In this document: positions 16,866-26,505 of the stretch, in pieces
Layout: each line of letters opens with the position of its first letter
Position numbering within the stretch: the stretch's first letter is position 1
Assembly: GCA_002690925.1 (NCBI GenBank)
Contig: NZGD01000251.1
Coordinates: forward strand, 38,038 to 102,037
Direction of reading: 5' to 3'
From: Rhodopirellula sp.
GTDB lineage: Bacteria; Planctomycetota; Planctomycetia; Pirellulales; Pirellulaceae
DNA length: 64,000 bases
Translations under genes and position numbers: made by a program
Notes under the pieces: model-generated
What the model saw: the letters and a program-made list of their open reading frames with translations, nothing else
Told to the model about the DNA's origin: nothing
The model's database searches: none

Positions 16866-18344
16866 TTAGACATCGCTGTTTTCAACCCAGCGAATCAAGC
16901 TCCGCACCATCACTCCAGTGGCACCGGCATCCCTTGATGGCTTCGCCCCATCAGCGAATGCGGGACCAGCGATATCGATGTGAACCCAAGGCACATTGCC
17001 CACAAAGTTTTCAAGAAACTTGGCCGCCGTTATTGCACCTCCCCAGCGGCCCTCGCCAACATTCTTGATATCTGCCACTTTACTTTTGACCTTTTCGTCA
17101 AACAGCTCGAACATGGGCAATTGCCAAACTGGCTCTCCCTCGGCACCTGCAGCAGCTTGAATTTCATCACAAATCCCTTGATTGTTTGTCATCAAACCTG
17201 CAACGTCCGTTCCCAACGCCACCATGCAAGCACCGGTGAGTGTGGCAAGATCAACCATCGCTCGTGGCTCATGTTGGATTGCTACGTCAAGTGTATCGGC
17301 AAGCACCACTCGCCCCTCAGCATCAGTATTGTGAATCTCAATCGTCTTACCACTGCGAGTCTCAATTACATCGCCCAGTTTGTAGCTGTCACCGCTGATC
17401 ATGTTTTCTGCAAGTCCACAAAATCCGATGACATTGCGTTTCAGCCCCAGTTTGGAAATTCCATGCATGGCACCAACCACAGTGGCTGCTCCAGCCATAT
17501 CACATTTCATGTCAAGCATTCCGGCACTGGGCTTGAGCGAAAGCCCGCCACTATCGAAGGTGACACCCTTTCCGACCAATGCCAGTGGTTTTTCTGAGCC
17601 ACCACCGTTGTACCTCAGAATTAATAGACGGGGCGTTTTGGATGATCCTGCTCCCACCGCAAGGATTGCCCTGCAGCCCTCGGCAATCAATCGCTGCTCA
17701 TCCCAAACTTCGACGATGACAGAACTTCCATCGAATAGTGAAGTAGCTTTTTGCGCAAAACTCTCGGGGAATACAACCGCTGGTGGCTCATTCACCAGAC
17801 GCCGTGTTTGGTTAATGGATTCACCAATCACACACCCTCGTTGGAGGCTTTCTTCAGAGACTCCGTAAAACAGAATTTCCTCAGGAATCTGTAATGCGGG
17901 CTCGGACTGATAAATCGCCTGTTGCTCACATCCTGAGACAGCACCCGCGATCAACGCGTCATGGGTGGTTGGAGGGAAGGAATCCCCCAGCGCAACGACG
18001 ACTTTTTCGCGTTTCCGATCACCCAGCCGACGAACCAACATGGCTCCGGACTCGAAAGCCAAGTCTCTATCCAGTTCACCTGATCCCAGACCGACGATGA
18101 GGAGCATCCGGGGCCCGGTATCGGCGGGAGAGGCGAGCAGAGTCAACTCGCCTGCTTTTCCCCGTATTTCCCCATCGTCCACGAGACGCTTGACCCAGCC
18201 CCCCGTCAACTGATCCATCATATCCAGTGTTGACGAAACGCTACCCTCTTCCGTCAGACCAGCGACCAACACGTCGCTTTTCTGGTCTAAAATTTCAGTG
18301 ACAGTGAAAACTTCCGAGGATGGAATTGGATTGCTGTCCAACAT
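16866..18344 (-). CDS. pepA: Leucyl aminopeptidase (M17)
   Basis: A cytosolic dizinc aminopeptidase of 492 residues that releases N-terminal amino acids from peptides. The N-terminal macro-like domain is followed by the catalytic domain with GKGVTFDSGGLSLKP (metal and Lys site) and the diagnostic NTDAEGRVVLAD. MVDLATLTGACMVALG and WVHIDIAGPAFADG complete the family pattern. The frame also opens at a GTG at 18392, but the ATG at 18344 gives a normal length. It is convergent with cpaE and divergent from the ubiD-like gene. Confidence 0.93.
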   Translation of the reverse strand: MLDSNPIPSSEVFTVTEILDQKSDVLVAGLTEEGSVSSTLDMMDQLTGGWVKRLVDDGEIRGKAGELTLLASPADTGPRMLLIVGLGSGELDRDLAFESGAMLVRRLGDRKREKVVVALGDSFPPTTHDALIAGAVSGCEQQAIYQSEPALQIPEEILFYGVSEESLQRGCVIGESINQTRRLVNEPPAVVFPESFAQKATSLFDGSSVIVEVWDEQRLIAEGCRAILAVGAGSSKTPRLLILRYNGGGSEKPLALVGKGVTFDSGGLSLKPSAGMLDMKCDMAGAATVVGAMHGISKLGLKRNVIGFCGLAENMISGDSYKLGDVIETRSGKTIEIHNTDAEGRVVLADTLDVAIQHEPRAMVDLATLTGACMVALGTDVAGLMTNNQGICDEIQAAAGAEGEPVWQLPMFELFDEKVKSKVADIKNVGEGRWGGAITAAKFLENFVGNVPWVHIDIAGPAFADGAKPSRDAGATGVMVRSLIRWVENSDV

Positions 18345-18471
18345 GAGTATTTCAAGTGGTTGTGGATGGGATGGGCAAGATGACCGATACACGGTTATCG
18401 TTAGTCTATGTTGCCAGACGCGGTTATCCTACCCTTCCTGATCTGGTTCCCAACACCATCCGTGCGTAAGA

Positions 18472-20316
18472 GTGTTTCCGCCCGTGAAGCATCGTTCAAC
18501 CCGAGACGCCGTCGAAGACCTGCGAAAAGGTGGATACCTGATCCAGATCGATGAACAAGTCGACGCCGATCTGGAAATGGCAGAAATCCAGCGCCGTGTG
18601 TATGCCAACAACGGCCCCGCACTTCTCTTCACGAACATTCGGGGCTGCCATTTCCCAGCCGCTTCAAATCTGTTCGGGTCGATCGAGCAAGCGAGGTATT
18701 TGTTCAGAGGAACCCTTGAGGCGGTGCGGAGGGTGATCGAGGTGAAAATTGATCCATCTGCCTTGCCCAAACGGCCATTACGATACGCGGGCGTACCACT
18801 CACCGCTCTTAACATGCTGCCCCGCAAAGTGAATCGCGGGCCAGTTCAGAAGTCCACATGCAAGATTAGTGACTTGCCCGCAATCAAGTGTTGGCCTGAG
18901 GACGGAGGTGCTTTTGTCACCCTGCCTCAAGTACTGAGTGACAACCCGAATGCACCATCAAATTTGATGCAGGTCAATCTTGGGATGTATCGAGTACAAC
19001 TCTCAGGTAACGAATATGAGCCAGACACGGAAGTCGGATTGCACTATCAAATCCATCGTGGCATGGGCGTCCATCATCGCGCTGCTCTAGATCGAGGCAA
19101 GCCACTCCGCGTAACGATCACAGCAGGTGGCTCCCCGGCAATGTCAGTTGCCGCGGTGATGCCACTTCCTGAGGGACTTACTGAATTGACTTTTGGTGGA
19201 GCTTTGGCGGGCCGAAGAATCGGCATGATCACTGGCAATCATGCACCGGTTTATGCTGACGCTGATTTTGCGATCGTGGGCACGATCAATCCCAACCAAA
19301 CCAAACCAGAAGGACCGTTCGGTGATCACCTTGGGTATTACAGTTTGCAGCATGAGTTTCCAGTGATGCAGGTCGAACACGTTTGGCATCGCAAAGATGC
19401 AATTTGGCCTTTTACCGTCGTTGGTCGCCCTCCGCAGGAAGACACCACTTTTGGCCAGCTTATCCATGAACTCACTGACCCCATCATTCCGTCAGTGATC
19501 CCGGGAGTAAAAGCAGTGCATGCCGTAGACGCTGCAGGCGTCCATCCACTGTTGCTGGCGATTGGCAGCGAGCGTTACATGCCCTATCTAGAGCGACCGG
19601 AACCACAGGAGTTACTAACTCAGGCCAACGCGATTCTCGGTAATGGGCAACTTTCATTAGCCAAGTATCTTTTCATCACGGATGATCCAAGCAATGAACT
19701 CAACATCCATGATATCGAGGCATATATGCATCACGTCCTGTCCCGCGTTGACTGGAAACGTGACTTGCACTTTCAGACCCGAACCACGATCGACACACTT
19801 GACTACTCAGGCAGTGGGTTCAATCAGGGTTCCAAAGTTGTCATTGCAGGGACAGGACCACCGCAACGCACCTTGGGTTCCGAACTACCACAAAACTTGA
19901 CATTGCCTGAAGGATTGAGGAACCCCAGAATTGTTGCTCCGGGTATTATCGCGATCGAGGCCCCTCGATTCGCCAATCCTGAGTCACCGAACGACCTGAG
20001 AACCTTTGTAAGAGGCATGACGAGCAGACCCTGTTTTGAAACGCTTCCGCTGATAACACTTGTTGACGATAGCGACTTTGCCGCCCGCTCGATGAGCAAC
20101 TGGCTATGGACCACGTTCACACGAAGTAACCCTGCTTTTGACATCGATGGCCTTGGCGCCAAATCTGTCAACAAACACTGGGGCTGCAGCGGTTCACTCG
20201 TGATCGATGCAAGGATCAAACCACATCATGCCCCACCACTGATTGAAGATCCGGAAATCACGGCAAAAGTCGATGCCCGGGCAGCGCGCGGTGGTGAGCT
20301 CGCAAAGTATCTTTGA
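18472..20316 (+). CDS. ubiD: UbiD-family decarboxylase (possibly the menaquinone-pathway member)
   Basis: A 614-residue member of the UbiD family, prenylated-FMN-dependent (de)carboxylases of aromatic or unsaturated acids. Family stretches include PALLFTNIRGCHFPAASNLF, LHYQIHRGMGVHHRAAL and KPEGPFGDHLGYYS, which holds the catalytic Glu. The C-terminus has WGCSGSLVIDARIKPHHAPP. The start is a GTG; another GTG 12 bases later is possible. UbiX/UbiD homologues act in the futalosine route to menaquinone (MqnL), and the amidohydrolase two genes on could be the aminodeoxyfutalosine deaminase, so that route is a reasonable guess. Other aromatic-acid decarboxylases remain possible. Confidence 0.88.
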   Translation: MFPPVKHRSTRDAVEDLRKGGYLIQIDEQVDADLEMAEIQRRVYANNGPALLFTNIRGCHFPAASNLFGSIEQARYLFRGTLEAVRRVIEVKIDPSALPKRPLRYAGVPLTALNMLPRKVNRGPVQKSTCKISDLPAIKCWPEDGGAFVTLPQVLSDNPNAPSNLMQVNLGMYRVQLSGNEYEPDTEVGLHYQIHRGMGVHHRAALDRGKPLRVTITAGGSPAMSVAAVMPLPEGLTELTFGGALAGRRIGMITGNHAPVYADADFAIVGTINPNQTKPEGPFGDHLGYYSLQHEFPVMQVEHVWHRKDAIWPFTVVGRPPQEDTTFGQLIHELTDPIIPSVIPGVKAVHAVDAAGVHPLLLAIGSERYMPYLERPEPQELLTQANAILGNGQLSLAKYLFITDDPSNELNIHDIEAYMHHVLSRVDWKRDLHFQTRTTIDTLDYSGSGFNQGSKVVIAGTGPPQRTLGSELPQNLTLPEGLRNPRIVAPGIIAIEAPRFANPESPNDLRTFVRGMTSRPCFETLPLITLVDDSDFAARSMSNWLWTTFTRSNPAFDIDGLGAKSVNKHWGCSGSLVIDARIKPHHAPPLIEDPEITAKVDARAARGGELAKYL

Positions 20317-20351
20317 ATTCCGTCTTCCCGACATTTCACCCTCAAATCAAC

Positions 20352-21158
20352 ATGTCCAAGCTGCAAGAAGTTTTTGACTGTCCCGAACCCGTTGCCTTGG
20401 TCACCGGAAGCGGTTCCCGCAGAGTCGGACGGGCGATCGCTATCCACCTGGCCAGTCTCGGGTGTCGTATTGCTTTGCACGCCAATACAAGTGTCGATCA
20501 AGCCGAGGAACTTGCCAGACAGATCAGCGACAAGCACTCGAAACAGACCATCGTTACACAAGGCAGCCTCTGCAATGAAGATACGCCGGAACGATTAGTT
20601 GACGAAACCGTAACAAAATTCCAGCGGATCGACATTCTGGTCAATAGCGCCGCAATCTGGCAGCCGACCGCCCTGGAGAACATTACCGCGGGTGACATCC
20701 GCGAATATTTCGAAATCAATTCGATCGCGTCTTTCTTATGTGCCAAAGCAGCTGGCCTGCGAATGGTGTCACAATCGATGGGCGGATCCATCATCAACAT
20801 TGGGGATTGGGCGACTGTGCGGCCTTACCTGGATCATGCCGCGTACTTCCCAAGCAAAGGTGCGATCGAAACGATGACCCGATCGTTGGCTGTTGAGCTC
20901 GGACATCGGAATCCACGGATTCGCGTGAATTGCATACAACCGGGCCCCGTCTTGCTGGGCGAAGATGCGACTGATGAGTTTGCACAAAAGATGGCAACCA
21001 GCACACTGGCGGGTAAGGTTGGCACCCCTGAACACGTCGCCCATGCGACACAGTTTCTTTGTGAAAACGACTTCGTAACCGGAACCTGCATTCCAGTCGA
21101 TGGGGGACGTAGTATCTTCGCGCCTGATGGGATTCAAGCCGGGCTCAATAGTGGCTAA
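20352..21158 (+). CDS. Short-chain dehydrogenase/reductase
   Basis: A 268-residue Rossmann-fold oxidoreductase. ALVTGSGSRRVGRAIA is the cofactor-binding Gly motif, ILVNSAAIW the structural NSA motif, INIGDWA precedes the catalytic region, and AAYFPSKGAIE is the YxxxK active site. RIRVNCIQPGPVLL and IPVDGGRSIF complete a classical SDR. The double Arg in the cofactor loop suggests NADPH. It resembles pteridine-reductase and FabG-like proteins, but the substrate cannot be told. It follows the UbiD-like gene by 35 bases and probably shares its transcript. Its stop overlaps the end of the convergent amidohydrolase by four bases. Confidence 0.85.
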   Translation: MSKLQEVFDCPEPVALVTGSGSRRVGRAIAIHLASLGCRIALHANTSVDQAEELARQISDKHSKQTIVTQGSLCNEDTPERLVDETVTKFQRIDILVNSAAIWQPTALENITAGDIREYFEINSIASFLCAKAAGLRMVSQSMGGSIINIGDWATVRPYLDHAAYFPSKGAIETMTRSLAVELGHRNPRIRVNCIQPGPVLLGEDATDEFAQKMATSTLAGKVGTPEHVAHATQFLCENDFVTGTCIPVDGGRSIFAPDGIQAGLNSG

Positions 21159-22348
21159 GCAGTGAGGCCCCCAAGGGGAGCGTAGTCATGAGTCGCGAAG
21201 TCACGAAATAACTGTTCCTCTGTGGAAGCAGAACTTCGCACGCATCCTAATTTTGCGAGACACCCCTTTCGTATGCAGCCCACGTCATTGCGTCCTAAAG
21301 CTTGGCTGCCAGACCACGTGGCCATCCGCAAGACAGCCTGCGGAGCAAGATCAACCCGATGCTGCCACAGAAACTGTGCTTCGCTCCAGAGATTGAGATC
21401 TGGATTACTTGCTTTTGAGTCTGTTCCCAAGGCCACCCGCACGCCGTGCGACAACATTGTCGCCACTGGATGAGGTTCATATTGGAAAAAATGATGTGTC
21501 CTTGGGCAGTAGACAACCGTCATTTGGGGATATTCCGCCAGCTTTGCTATTTCTGCGTCATTCAAGTCGTTTGCATGAATTAGAAGCGATCGAGGAGCCT
21601 GTGCCAGTTTCTCAATTAACCATACAAAGGGATCCGCTGGCCATGGAAAAAGATCCTCTCGCCATACCCCCATCGACTTCAAAGCCTCAGCAAACGGCCC
21701 AGTACCAGTCTGCAACAATTCTCGCTCGTGGGGTGATTCGGCAACATGCATGGCCAAAGGTCGATCCGTAGCATTCACCAACTCAAGGCATGCGTTGAGA
21801 GTTTCCAGCGATGTAGAATACGGTGCATGCGGGCTCACCCCACTGCGGGCGTTGACTTCCAAATGAGCCTTCGCAACGTCAAGACGTTCTCTTCCACGTT
21901 CCGAACTCAATCCCAGGACCTCTGCAAAAGAGATCACGTCTACCCCATCCGTCGCCGACTGATAAAGGCAAGGTGGTGTTGTAATCTCACCAACCAAATA
22001 CGTACCGGTGCGTGCACACTCCCTCATCCCACACTCAATGGCGACATTGCGACTTGCCTCATCGGTGGCCCGGCGTGTGCGCACGACCTCGCCTATCCAT
22101 TCTGGCAATGAAATCCCCGGGAAACCGACCATTTCCGGACAATCTGAAAATTCAAGATGTGTATGGGCATTTACCAAGCCCGGCAAAACTGCAACGTCAC
22201 CCAGATCCTTCGCGGATCGAGGTGCCGCACCGGATCCAAAGTCCACCACTTGACCACCGTCAATTTCCAACCAGCCACCGTGAATGGGCTCACTGGTCAC
22301 GGGAACAATCCATCGCGCCGACAACATTTGGCTTTGATGTTTCATCAT
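21155..22348 (-). CDS. Amidohydrolase, possibly aminodeoxyfutalosine deaminase
   Basis: A 397-residue metal-dependent amidohydrolase of the chlorohydrolase/adenosine-deaminase-like group. VLPGLVNAHTHLEFSD holds the HxH metal site. GVSPHAPYST, PLAMHVAESPHE, and GVRVALGTDSKASNPDLNLW with the conserved Asp follow. The pattern fits enzymes that deaminate ring amino groups, including MqnX of the futalosine menaquinone pathway; a UbiD-like decarboxylase lies nearby. A generic cytosine or guanine deaminase is an alternative. The start codon overlaps that of the divergent glycosylase gene. Confidence 0.75.
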   Translation of the reverse strand: MMKHQSQMLSARWIVPVTSEPIHGGWLEIDGGQVVDFGSGAAPRSAKDLGDVAVLPGLVNAHTHLEFSDCPEMVGFPGISLPEWIGEVVRTRRATDEASRNVAIECGMRECARTGTYLVGEITTPPCLYQSATDGVDVISFAEVLGLSSERGRERLDVAKAHLEVNARSGVSPHAPYSTSLETLNACLELVNATDRPLAMHVAESPHERELLQTGTGPFAEALKSMGVWREDLFPWPADPFVWLIEKLAQAPRSLLIHANDLNDAEIAKLAEYPQMTVVYCPRTHHFFQYEPHPVATMLSHGVRVALGTDSKASNPDLNLWSEAQFLWQHRVDLAPQAVLRMATWSGSQALGRNDVGCIRKGCLAKLGCVRSSASTEEQLFRDFATHDYAPLGGLTA

Positions 22349-22991
22349 GAAAATACCTTCCTCACAAGATCGCTTGCCGCATTCATTCTACGACCGCGAT
22401 CCCGTGCAAGTAGCCCGCGAACTGTTGGGAATGTCACTGCTTAGAAAAAATCGGGGTAAGTGGATTGGTGGTCAAATTGTTGAAACCGAGGCCTATCTGT
22501 CCCATGGCGATGCAGCCAGCCACAGTGCTCGGGGAAAAACGGCTGGAAATGCTTCGATGTTTGGCCCGCCGGGCACATTGTACGTCTATCCAATTCATGC
22601 CAAGTATTGCTTGAATGCTGTAACACAGTCGCCAGGGATCGGCAGTGCGGTCCTGATTCGAGCTCTGGAGCCTGTATGGGGTCTGCCCGAGATGCAGCGT
22701 CAACGTGGTACCGACGAAAGGAGTCGGTTGACCCGGGGACCGGCAATGCTGTGTCAAGCACTCGGTGTTGATCGCTCATTGGACCTTACAGATCTTGTAC
22801 ACTCCGCCAGTGTAGGCATTTTCCAGAGTGGGCAAATGCCCACTCGAGTGTGTCGCACCACGCGGATCGGTGTGACCAAAGCAAAACACCGGCAACTACG
22901 TTTTTTCATCGATGGCAATTGGTACGTCAGTGGTCGCAGGCAGGACCATCGAACACGACCGACCCGCCCGAATCAAATCGCTATCTCTTGA
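22347..22991 (+). CDS. mpg: 3-methyladenine DNA glycosylase (AAG/MPG family)
   Basis: A 214-residue monofunctional DNA glycosylase that removes alkylated purines. It shows GQIVETEAYLSHGDAASHSA, where the Glu activates water, then GPPGTLYVYPIHAKYCLNAV, AVLIRALEP and RGPAMLCQALGVD. Length and motif order match the family; the last 15 or so residues are Arg/Pro-rich and unlike the usual ending. The sequence of a decayed porin gene begins in another frame within this 3' end, so the tail may be a product of that rearrangement. The start overlaps the divergent amidohydrolase start, so its promoter must lie within that gene. Confidence 0.88.
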   Translation: MKIPSSQDRLPHSFYDRDPVQVARELLGMSLLRKNRGKWIGGQIVETEAYLSHGDAASHSARGKTAGNASMFGPPGTLYVYPIHAKYCLNAVTQSPGIGSAVLIRALEPVWGLPEMQRQRGTDERSRLTRGPAMLCQALGVDRSLDLTDLVHSASVGIFQSGQMPTRVCRTTRIGVTKAKHRQLRFFIDGNWYVSGRRQDHRTRPTRPNQIAIS

Positions 22992-23939
22992 CACACAACT
23001 CACAGAGACACTGAGCCTCCGCGTTGGTCGCCAAGAACCGGATTATCGTTCTCAAAGACTGGTATCACGACTGGACTGGGTAAATGATCCGCGAACCTTT
23101 GATGGGTTGAAAGTCATCCACCAAGCACAATGGTGGAAATCTGATGCTTTCTTCCTGCATCGGGTTGGTGACATGCATTCGGGACAAACAGCGACCAAGC
23201 CGATCAGGAAGTCGACTCCTACGACATTAACACTGTACACCGTCCTACTGCAAAATTCGGAATTGATAAGTATTGCCTCGGTCTCTACGGCCGACGTGAG
23301 CAATACGATTCACAAACCAGTGGGCCCAGTCTTCAAGGAGAAACTGGAAAGTCATTTGCATTTGAAGGTACTTACCAATTTGGAAGCAATGGTCCGGGTA
23401 TGAAATTACGAGACCAAATTCATCACTGCCGGCATGGTTCACCGCCTACACGACCTGCATCAGCACAGCGAAGGGGATTCCCGATTGTGGTTATGGTACG
23501 ACCGTGCATCTGGAGATAACGAGATTCCAACTGCAAGAGGTGACGGCGGATTCGATATGTTGTTTCGGTAGTCGCATGGTTACCTCGGTTTCATGGACCT
23601 ATTCGGGTCTCGCAATATCAATGAAGCCAGTCTTCAGTCCACGACCCCGCACTTAGTCCGCGAGTTTAACTGACGCTCTGGTACCAAGACTTCTTTCTGG
23701 ACCAGAAAACGACTCCATACAACGCGAACCTGACGGCCTTCAATCCGAACAACGCGGCAACAGACCGCCAAGTGGGTCAGACATTGGATATCCTGATCAA
23801 CAGCGGATTAAATCCCCGAAACGATCTTCTTAAGGGCCATTCGATCTTTCGACCCAGCAAGTACTACCAACTGACTCCGGCCATCCCCAGCGATGCCGGT
23901 GGACAATTTCCATACGTGCAATGCCAGACTCGTTTCTAG
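22966..23939 (+). pseudogene. Decayed alginate-export-family outer-membrane porin
   Basis: No single frame is open, but consecutive pieces in shifting frames match the alginate-export beta-barrel family in order. The first has LRVGRQEPDYRSQRLVSRLD and RTFDGLKVI. The second has FAFEGTYQFGSNGPG near 23355-23400. The third has LWLWYDRASGDN and YLGFMDLFGSRNINEASLQS, with an in-frame TAG at 23569-23571 and TGA at 23671-23673. The last has LTLWYQDFFLDQKTTPYNA and LNPRNDLLKGHSIF, and ends QCQTRF and a stop, the usual barrel end with terminal Phe. At least three frameshifts and the missing N-terminal part show it cannot make a porin. Confidence 0.85.
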
Positions 23940-24014
23940 CCAGAACCAAATCAGCCATACGCTCTCTCGTATCGGCCCATCAACAGCACAACGGATTTTC
24001 GAACCACAATCCAA

Positions 24015-26429
24015 TCACTTGCCAATGCAGATCAGCCGATCAATGGTATGTGCAAACAAAGAGTCAGCAGCGAAACTCAAACTCGCGCGATTCCAAGCCC
24101 CGCCAACGGGCCCCAGATCGTTGATCGCAACAATTGCTTCCTCGTTGAGCACCTCACTGTCCCAACGAATCACGTACACCGTACCGGCCATCGTCGGCAA
24201 GTAGAGGTAGTCTCCGATTACCGTGGGCAATTGCGATGCATGGTGGCCCCAACCATTGCCCCTGGACCGTTGGTCACCCATCACGACGTTTCCAGCAGCA
24301 TCCTTCATATCGTTTTCTTTGAACGCCCACTTTGTTATGGGAAATGCAGCCTGCTTTTTACGAGCTCCCTTAACAGCATCGAACACTTTCGCGTCCATAT
24401 CCTCGGGGCCCCACAACAGGTCATCTTTTTGTCGTTCGGACCCTGGACGCATCTGTACGGGAAGTTGCAAATATTCAACGCGTCCAGTTCTGGAATCGAC
24501 CCTTCCCAGCCACGGTTCTGTGTAGCTGCGGAAGTAGTGATAAACACCCGCAAGTACGTTCGATTGCTGAATGATCGACCTTGGCTTCTTCACATTTGCA
24601 ATGGTTGTCGTTTCTGTCTTCCAGCCCTCTGCGCCATGCCGTCGAACGGGAACATTTTTGACAATGGAGACCTGCCGTTTGACTTTGCCGCTGTACGCAT
24701 CAACCCACAAATGATTTCCGGCATCAAAAACGAGAACGTCATCACCGACAAGATTGTAGGTCATCGTACTCATGAACTTGGGCAAAGGCAGTGTCCATAG
24801 CGTCTTCCCATCAGCAGCATCAATCATCGAAACTCCTGTCGGTTTTTCCGGAGGTGAATGCCCACCGCCACGACCGACAACCATGACATCACGACCATCC
24901 GTTCGAGACATGAGTAGTGGCACGCAACCCATATTGGCCCCACAACTCGTTGCCCACTTGTCTTCGCCCGTCTGAAGATCAATGGCTTGTAGTTGCGTCC
25001 ACTGTTCGACCGGCGCGTCACCGTGATCATGTGTGAATTTCCCATCCTCATCAGGCATGTAGCTCTGTTTGATAAAAATCACAACTCCACGGATGAGAGT
25101 TGGTTGACTTCGACCAACCGTCATCAACTCTCGACTCCACTGCAATTTTCCATCGAGATCAAAACAGGCGACCGTTCCAGATGCATTGAAGAAGCAAACA
25201 AGTCGACCATCAGTCACGGGAGGGGGTGCGGTGCTATCGCTAAAACATCCGGACAAGCGAAGTGGATGCGTAGCTGCGACATCACGTTTCCATAGAGTCT
25301 TGCCAGTATTCGCATCACAGCACCATGCAACGATATCTGAACCGATGGTTGAATCCCGTTGTACAGGTTTCATCGTCGTAAAAAAGATACGTTCACCCCA
25401 GTGAACCACGGTACTCTGCCCAGTACCTGGAAGCGTGACTTGCCATTTGATACCCTCGTCACGAACCACACTCCAGTGTGTTGGCGCGGACGCATGCAAA
25501 ACGCGAAATCTGGCATTGGGACCCGTTCCTTGATTCCAATTTTGCATCAGGCTTCGTTGAAAGAAGTGAAGCACGCGTTGCCTAACTTCATTTGTACGAA
25601 ACAGTACTCCACCGTGTTTTCCACCCTCCACAACATGAAGTTCTGATAGCGCTCCACTCGCCACCAGTTTTTTGTGCAGACGGATGCTTTGTGACACAGG
25701 GACTCCCGGGTCCTGATCGCCGTGCATGATCAAGAAGGCAGCTGCGTTACCACTCACGTGATCCATCGCGCTTGCATCTGCTGCCAATTCCGGAACTTCA
25801 CGTACTGTCGCCCCAAGCAATTTTGCACCGTTGGACCCAGCTACATCCTCGGCGGTTCGTCCATTCCCAACATTGTTCGGTGGCATGGTCATTAAGTCTG
25901 ATGGACCGAACCAGTCACACACAGACTGCACACGACTGGAAACATTTTCTTTCCCGGGAAAGATACGAGTCCCCATCAAGGCAGCGAGGTGAGCACCAGC
26001 GGAAGTGCCAAAAGCTCCAATCCGATCGGGATCAATTCCAAATGTTTTTGACTTTCGTCGGACCCAACGCACTGCCTCATAACAATCATTGATCTGCGCA
26101 GGCCACTGGGCTGTATCCGTCAAGCGATAGTTGATGCTGGCAACTACAAATCCATGATCGACAAGCCATGCAGCGTTCTGCTTGGCCGACTTTTTGTCTC
26201 CCCCTTTCCATCCACCACCGTGCACAAAAATGATACAGGGCCGACCACGTCCACTCTCGACGATGCCTTGGTCATCCGAATTGTTCAATGCCGGGAGATA
26301 AAGATCAAGCAGGAGCGTCTGCCCATCCACCTTCGCGTATTCCACATCGCTTAAAACTTCGGACTCAACCGCAGATGCTTGCTGTAAAACCAAGCAACAA
26401 CAAAGAGCAAGCACATACCGGAATTGCAC
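24015..26429 (-). CDS. Secreted esterase fused to a PQQ-type beta-propeller
   Basis: An 804-residue exported two-domain protein. A signal peptide (YVLALCCCLVLQQASA) precedes an alpha/beta hydrolase of the feruloyl-esterase/hormone-sensitive-lipase-like type. It has HGGGW at 70-74, nucleophile Ser143 in GTSAG, likely acid Asp240 in HGDQD and His272 in GGKHGG. From about residue 310 onward, WD-like repeats such as CCDANTGKTLWKRD, AIDLQTGEDKWA and MIDAADGKTLWTLPLP identify a PQQ-like propeller. The enzyme half probably cleaves ester groups on polysaccharide. The propeller half, which shows no obvious cofactor motif, may bind ligand or protein. It stands alone, with the porin remnant downstream. 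Confidence 0.85.
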   Translation of the reverse strand: MQFRYVLALCCCLVLQQASAVESEVLSDVEYAKVDGQTLLLDLYLPALNNSDDQGIVESGRGRPCIIFVHGGGWKGGDKKSAKQNAAWLVDHGFVVASINYRLTDTAQWPAQINDCYEAVRWVRRKSKTFGIDPDRIGAFGTSAGAHLAALMGTRIFPGKENVSSRVQSVCDWFGPSDLMTMPPNNVGNGRTAEDVAGSNGAKLLGATVREVPELAADASAMDHVSGNAAAFLIMHGDQDPGVPVSQSIRLHKKLVASGALSELHVVEGGKHGGVLFRTNEVRQRVLHFFQRSLMQNWNQGTGPNARFRVLHASAPTHWSVVRDEGIKWQVTLPGTGQSTVVHWGERIFFTTMKPVQRDSTIGSDIVAWCCDANTGKTLWKRDVAATHPLRLSGCFSDSTAPPPVTDGRLVCFFNASGTVACFDLDGKLQWSRELMTVGRSQPTLIRGVVIFIKQSYMPDEDGKFTHDHGDAPVEQWTQLQAIDLQTGEDKWATSCGANMGCVPLLMSRTDGRDVMVVGRGGGHSPPEKPTGVSMIDAADGKTLWTLPLPKFMSTMTYNLVGDDVLVFDAGNHLWVDAYSGKVKRQVSIVKNVPVRRHGAEGWKTETTTIANVKKPRSIIQQSNVLAGVYHYFRSYTEPWLGRVDSRTGRVEYLQLPVQMRPGSERQKDDLLWGPEDMDAKVFDAVKGARKKQAAFPITKWAFKENDMKDAAGNVVMGDQRSRGNGWGHHASQLPTVIGDYLYLPTMAGTVYVIRWDSEVLNEEAIVAINDLGPVGGAWNRASLSFAADSLFAHTIDRLICIGK

Positions 26430-26505
26430 AAGAACACCTCAGAAAACAGGGGGCTAGATTCCGATGAGTCTACACAAAGAGTAGCAGCGTTCGCAAAGCC
26501 TCAAC

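Noticed and set aside
24048..24800. A 250-residue plus-strand frame
   Set aside because: It is wholly antisense to the esterase-propeller gene, whose repeats are clear; it has no domain features.
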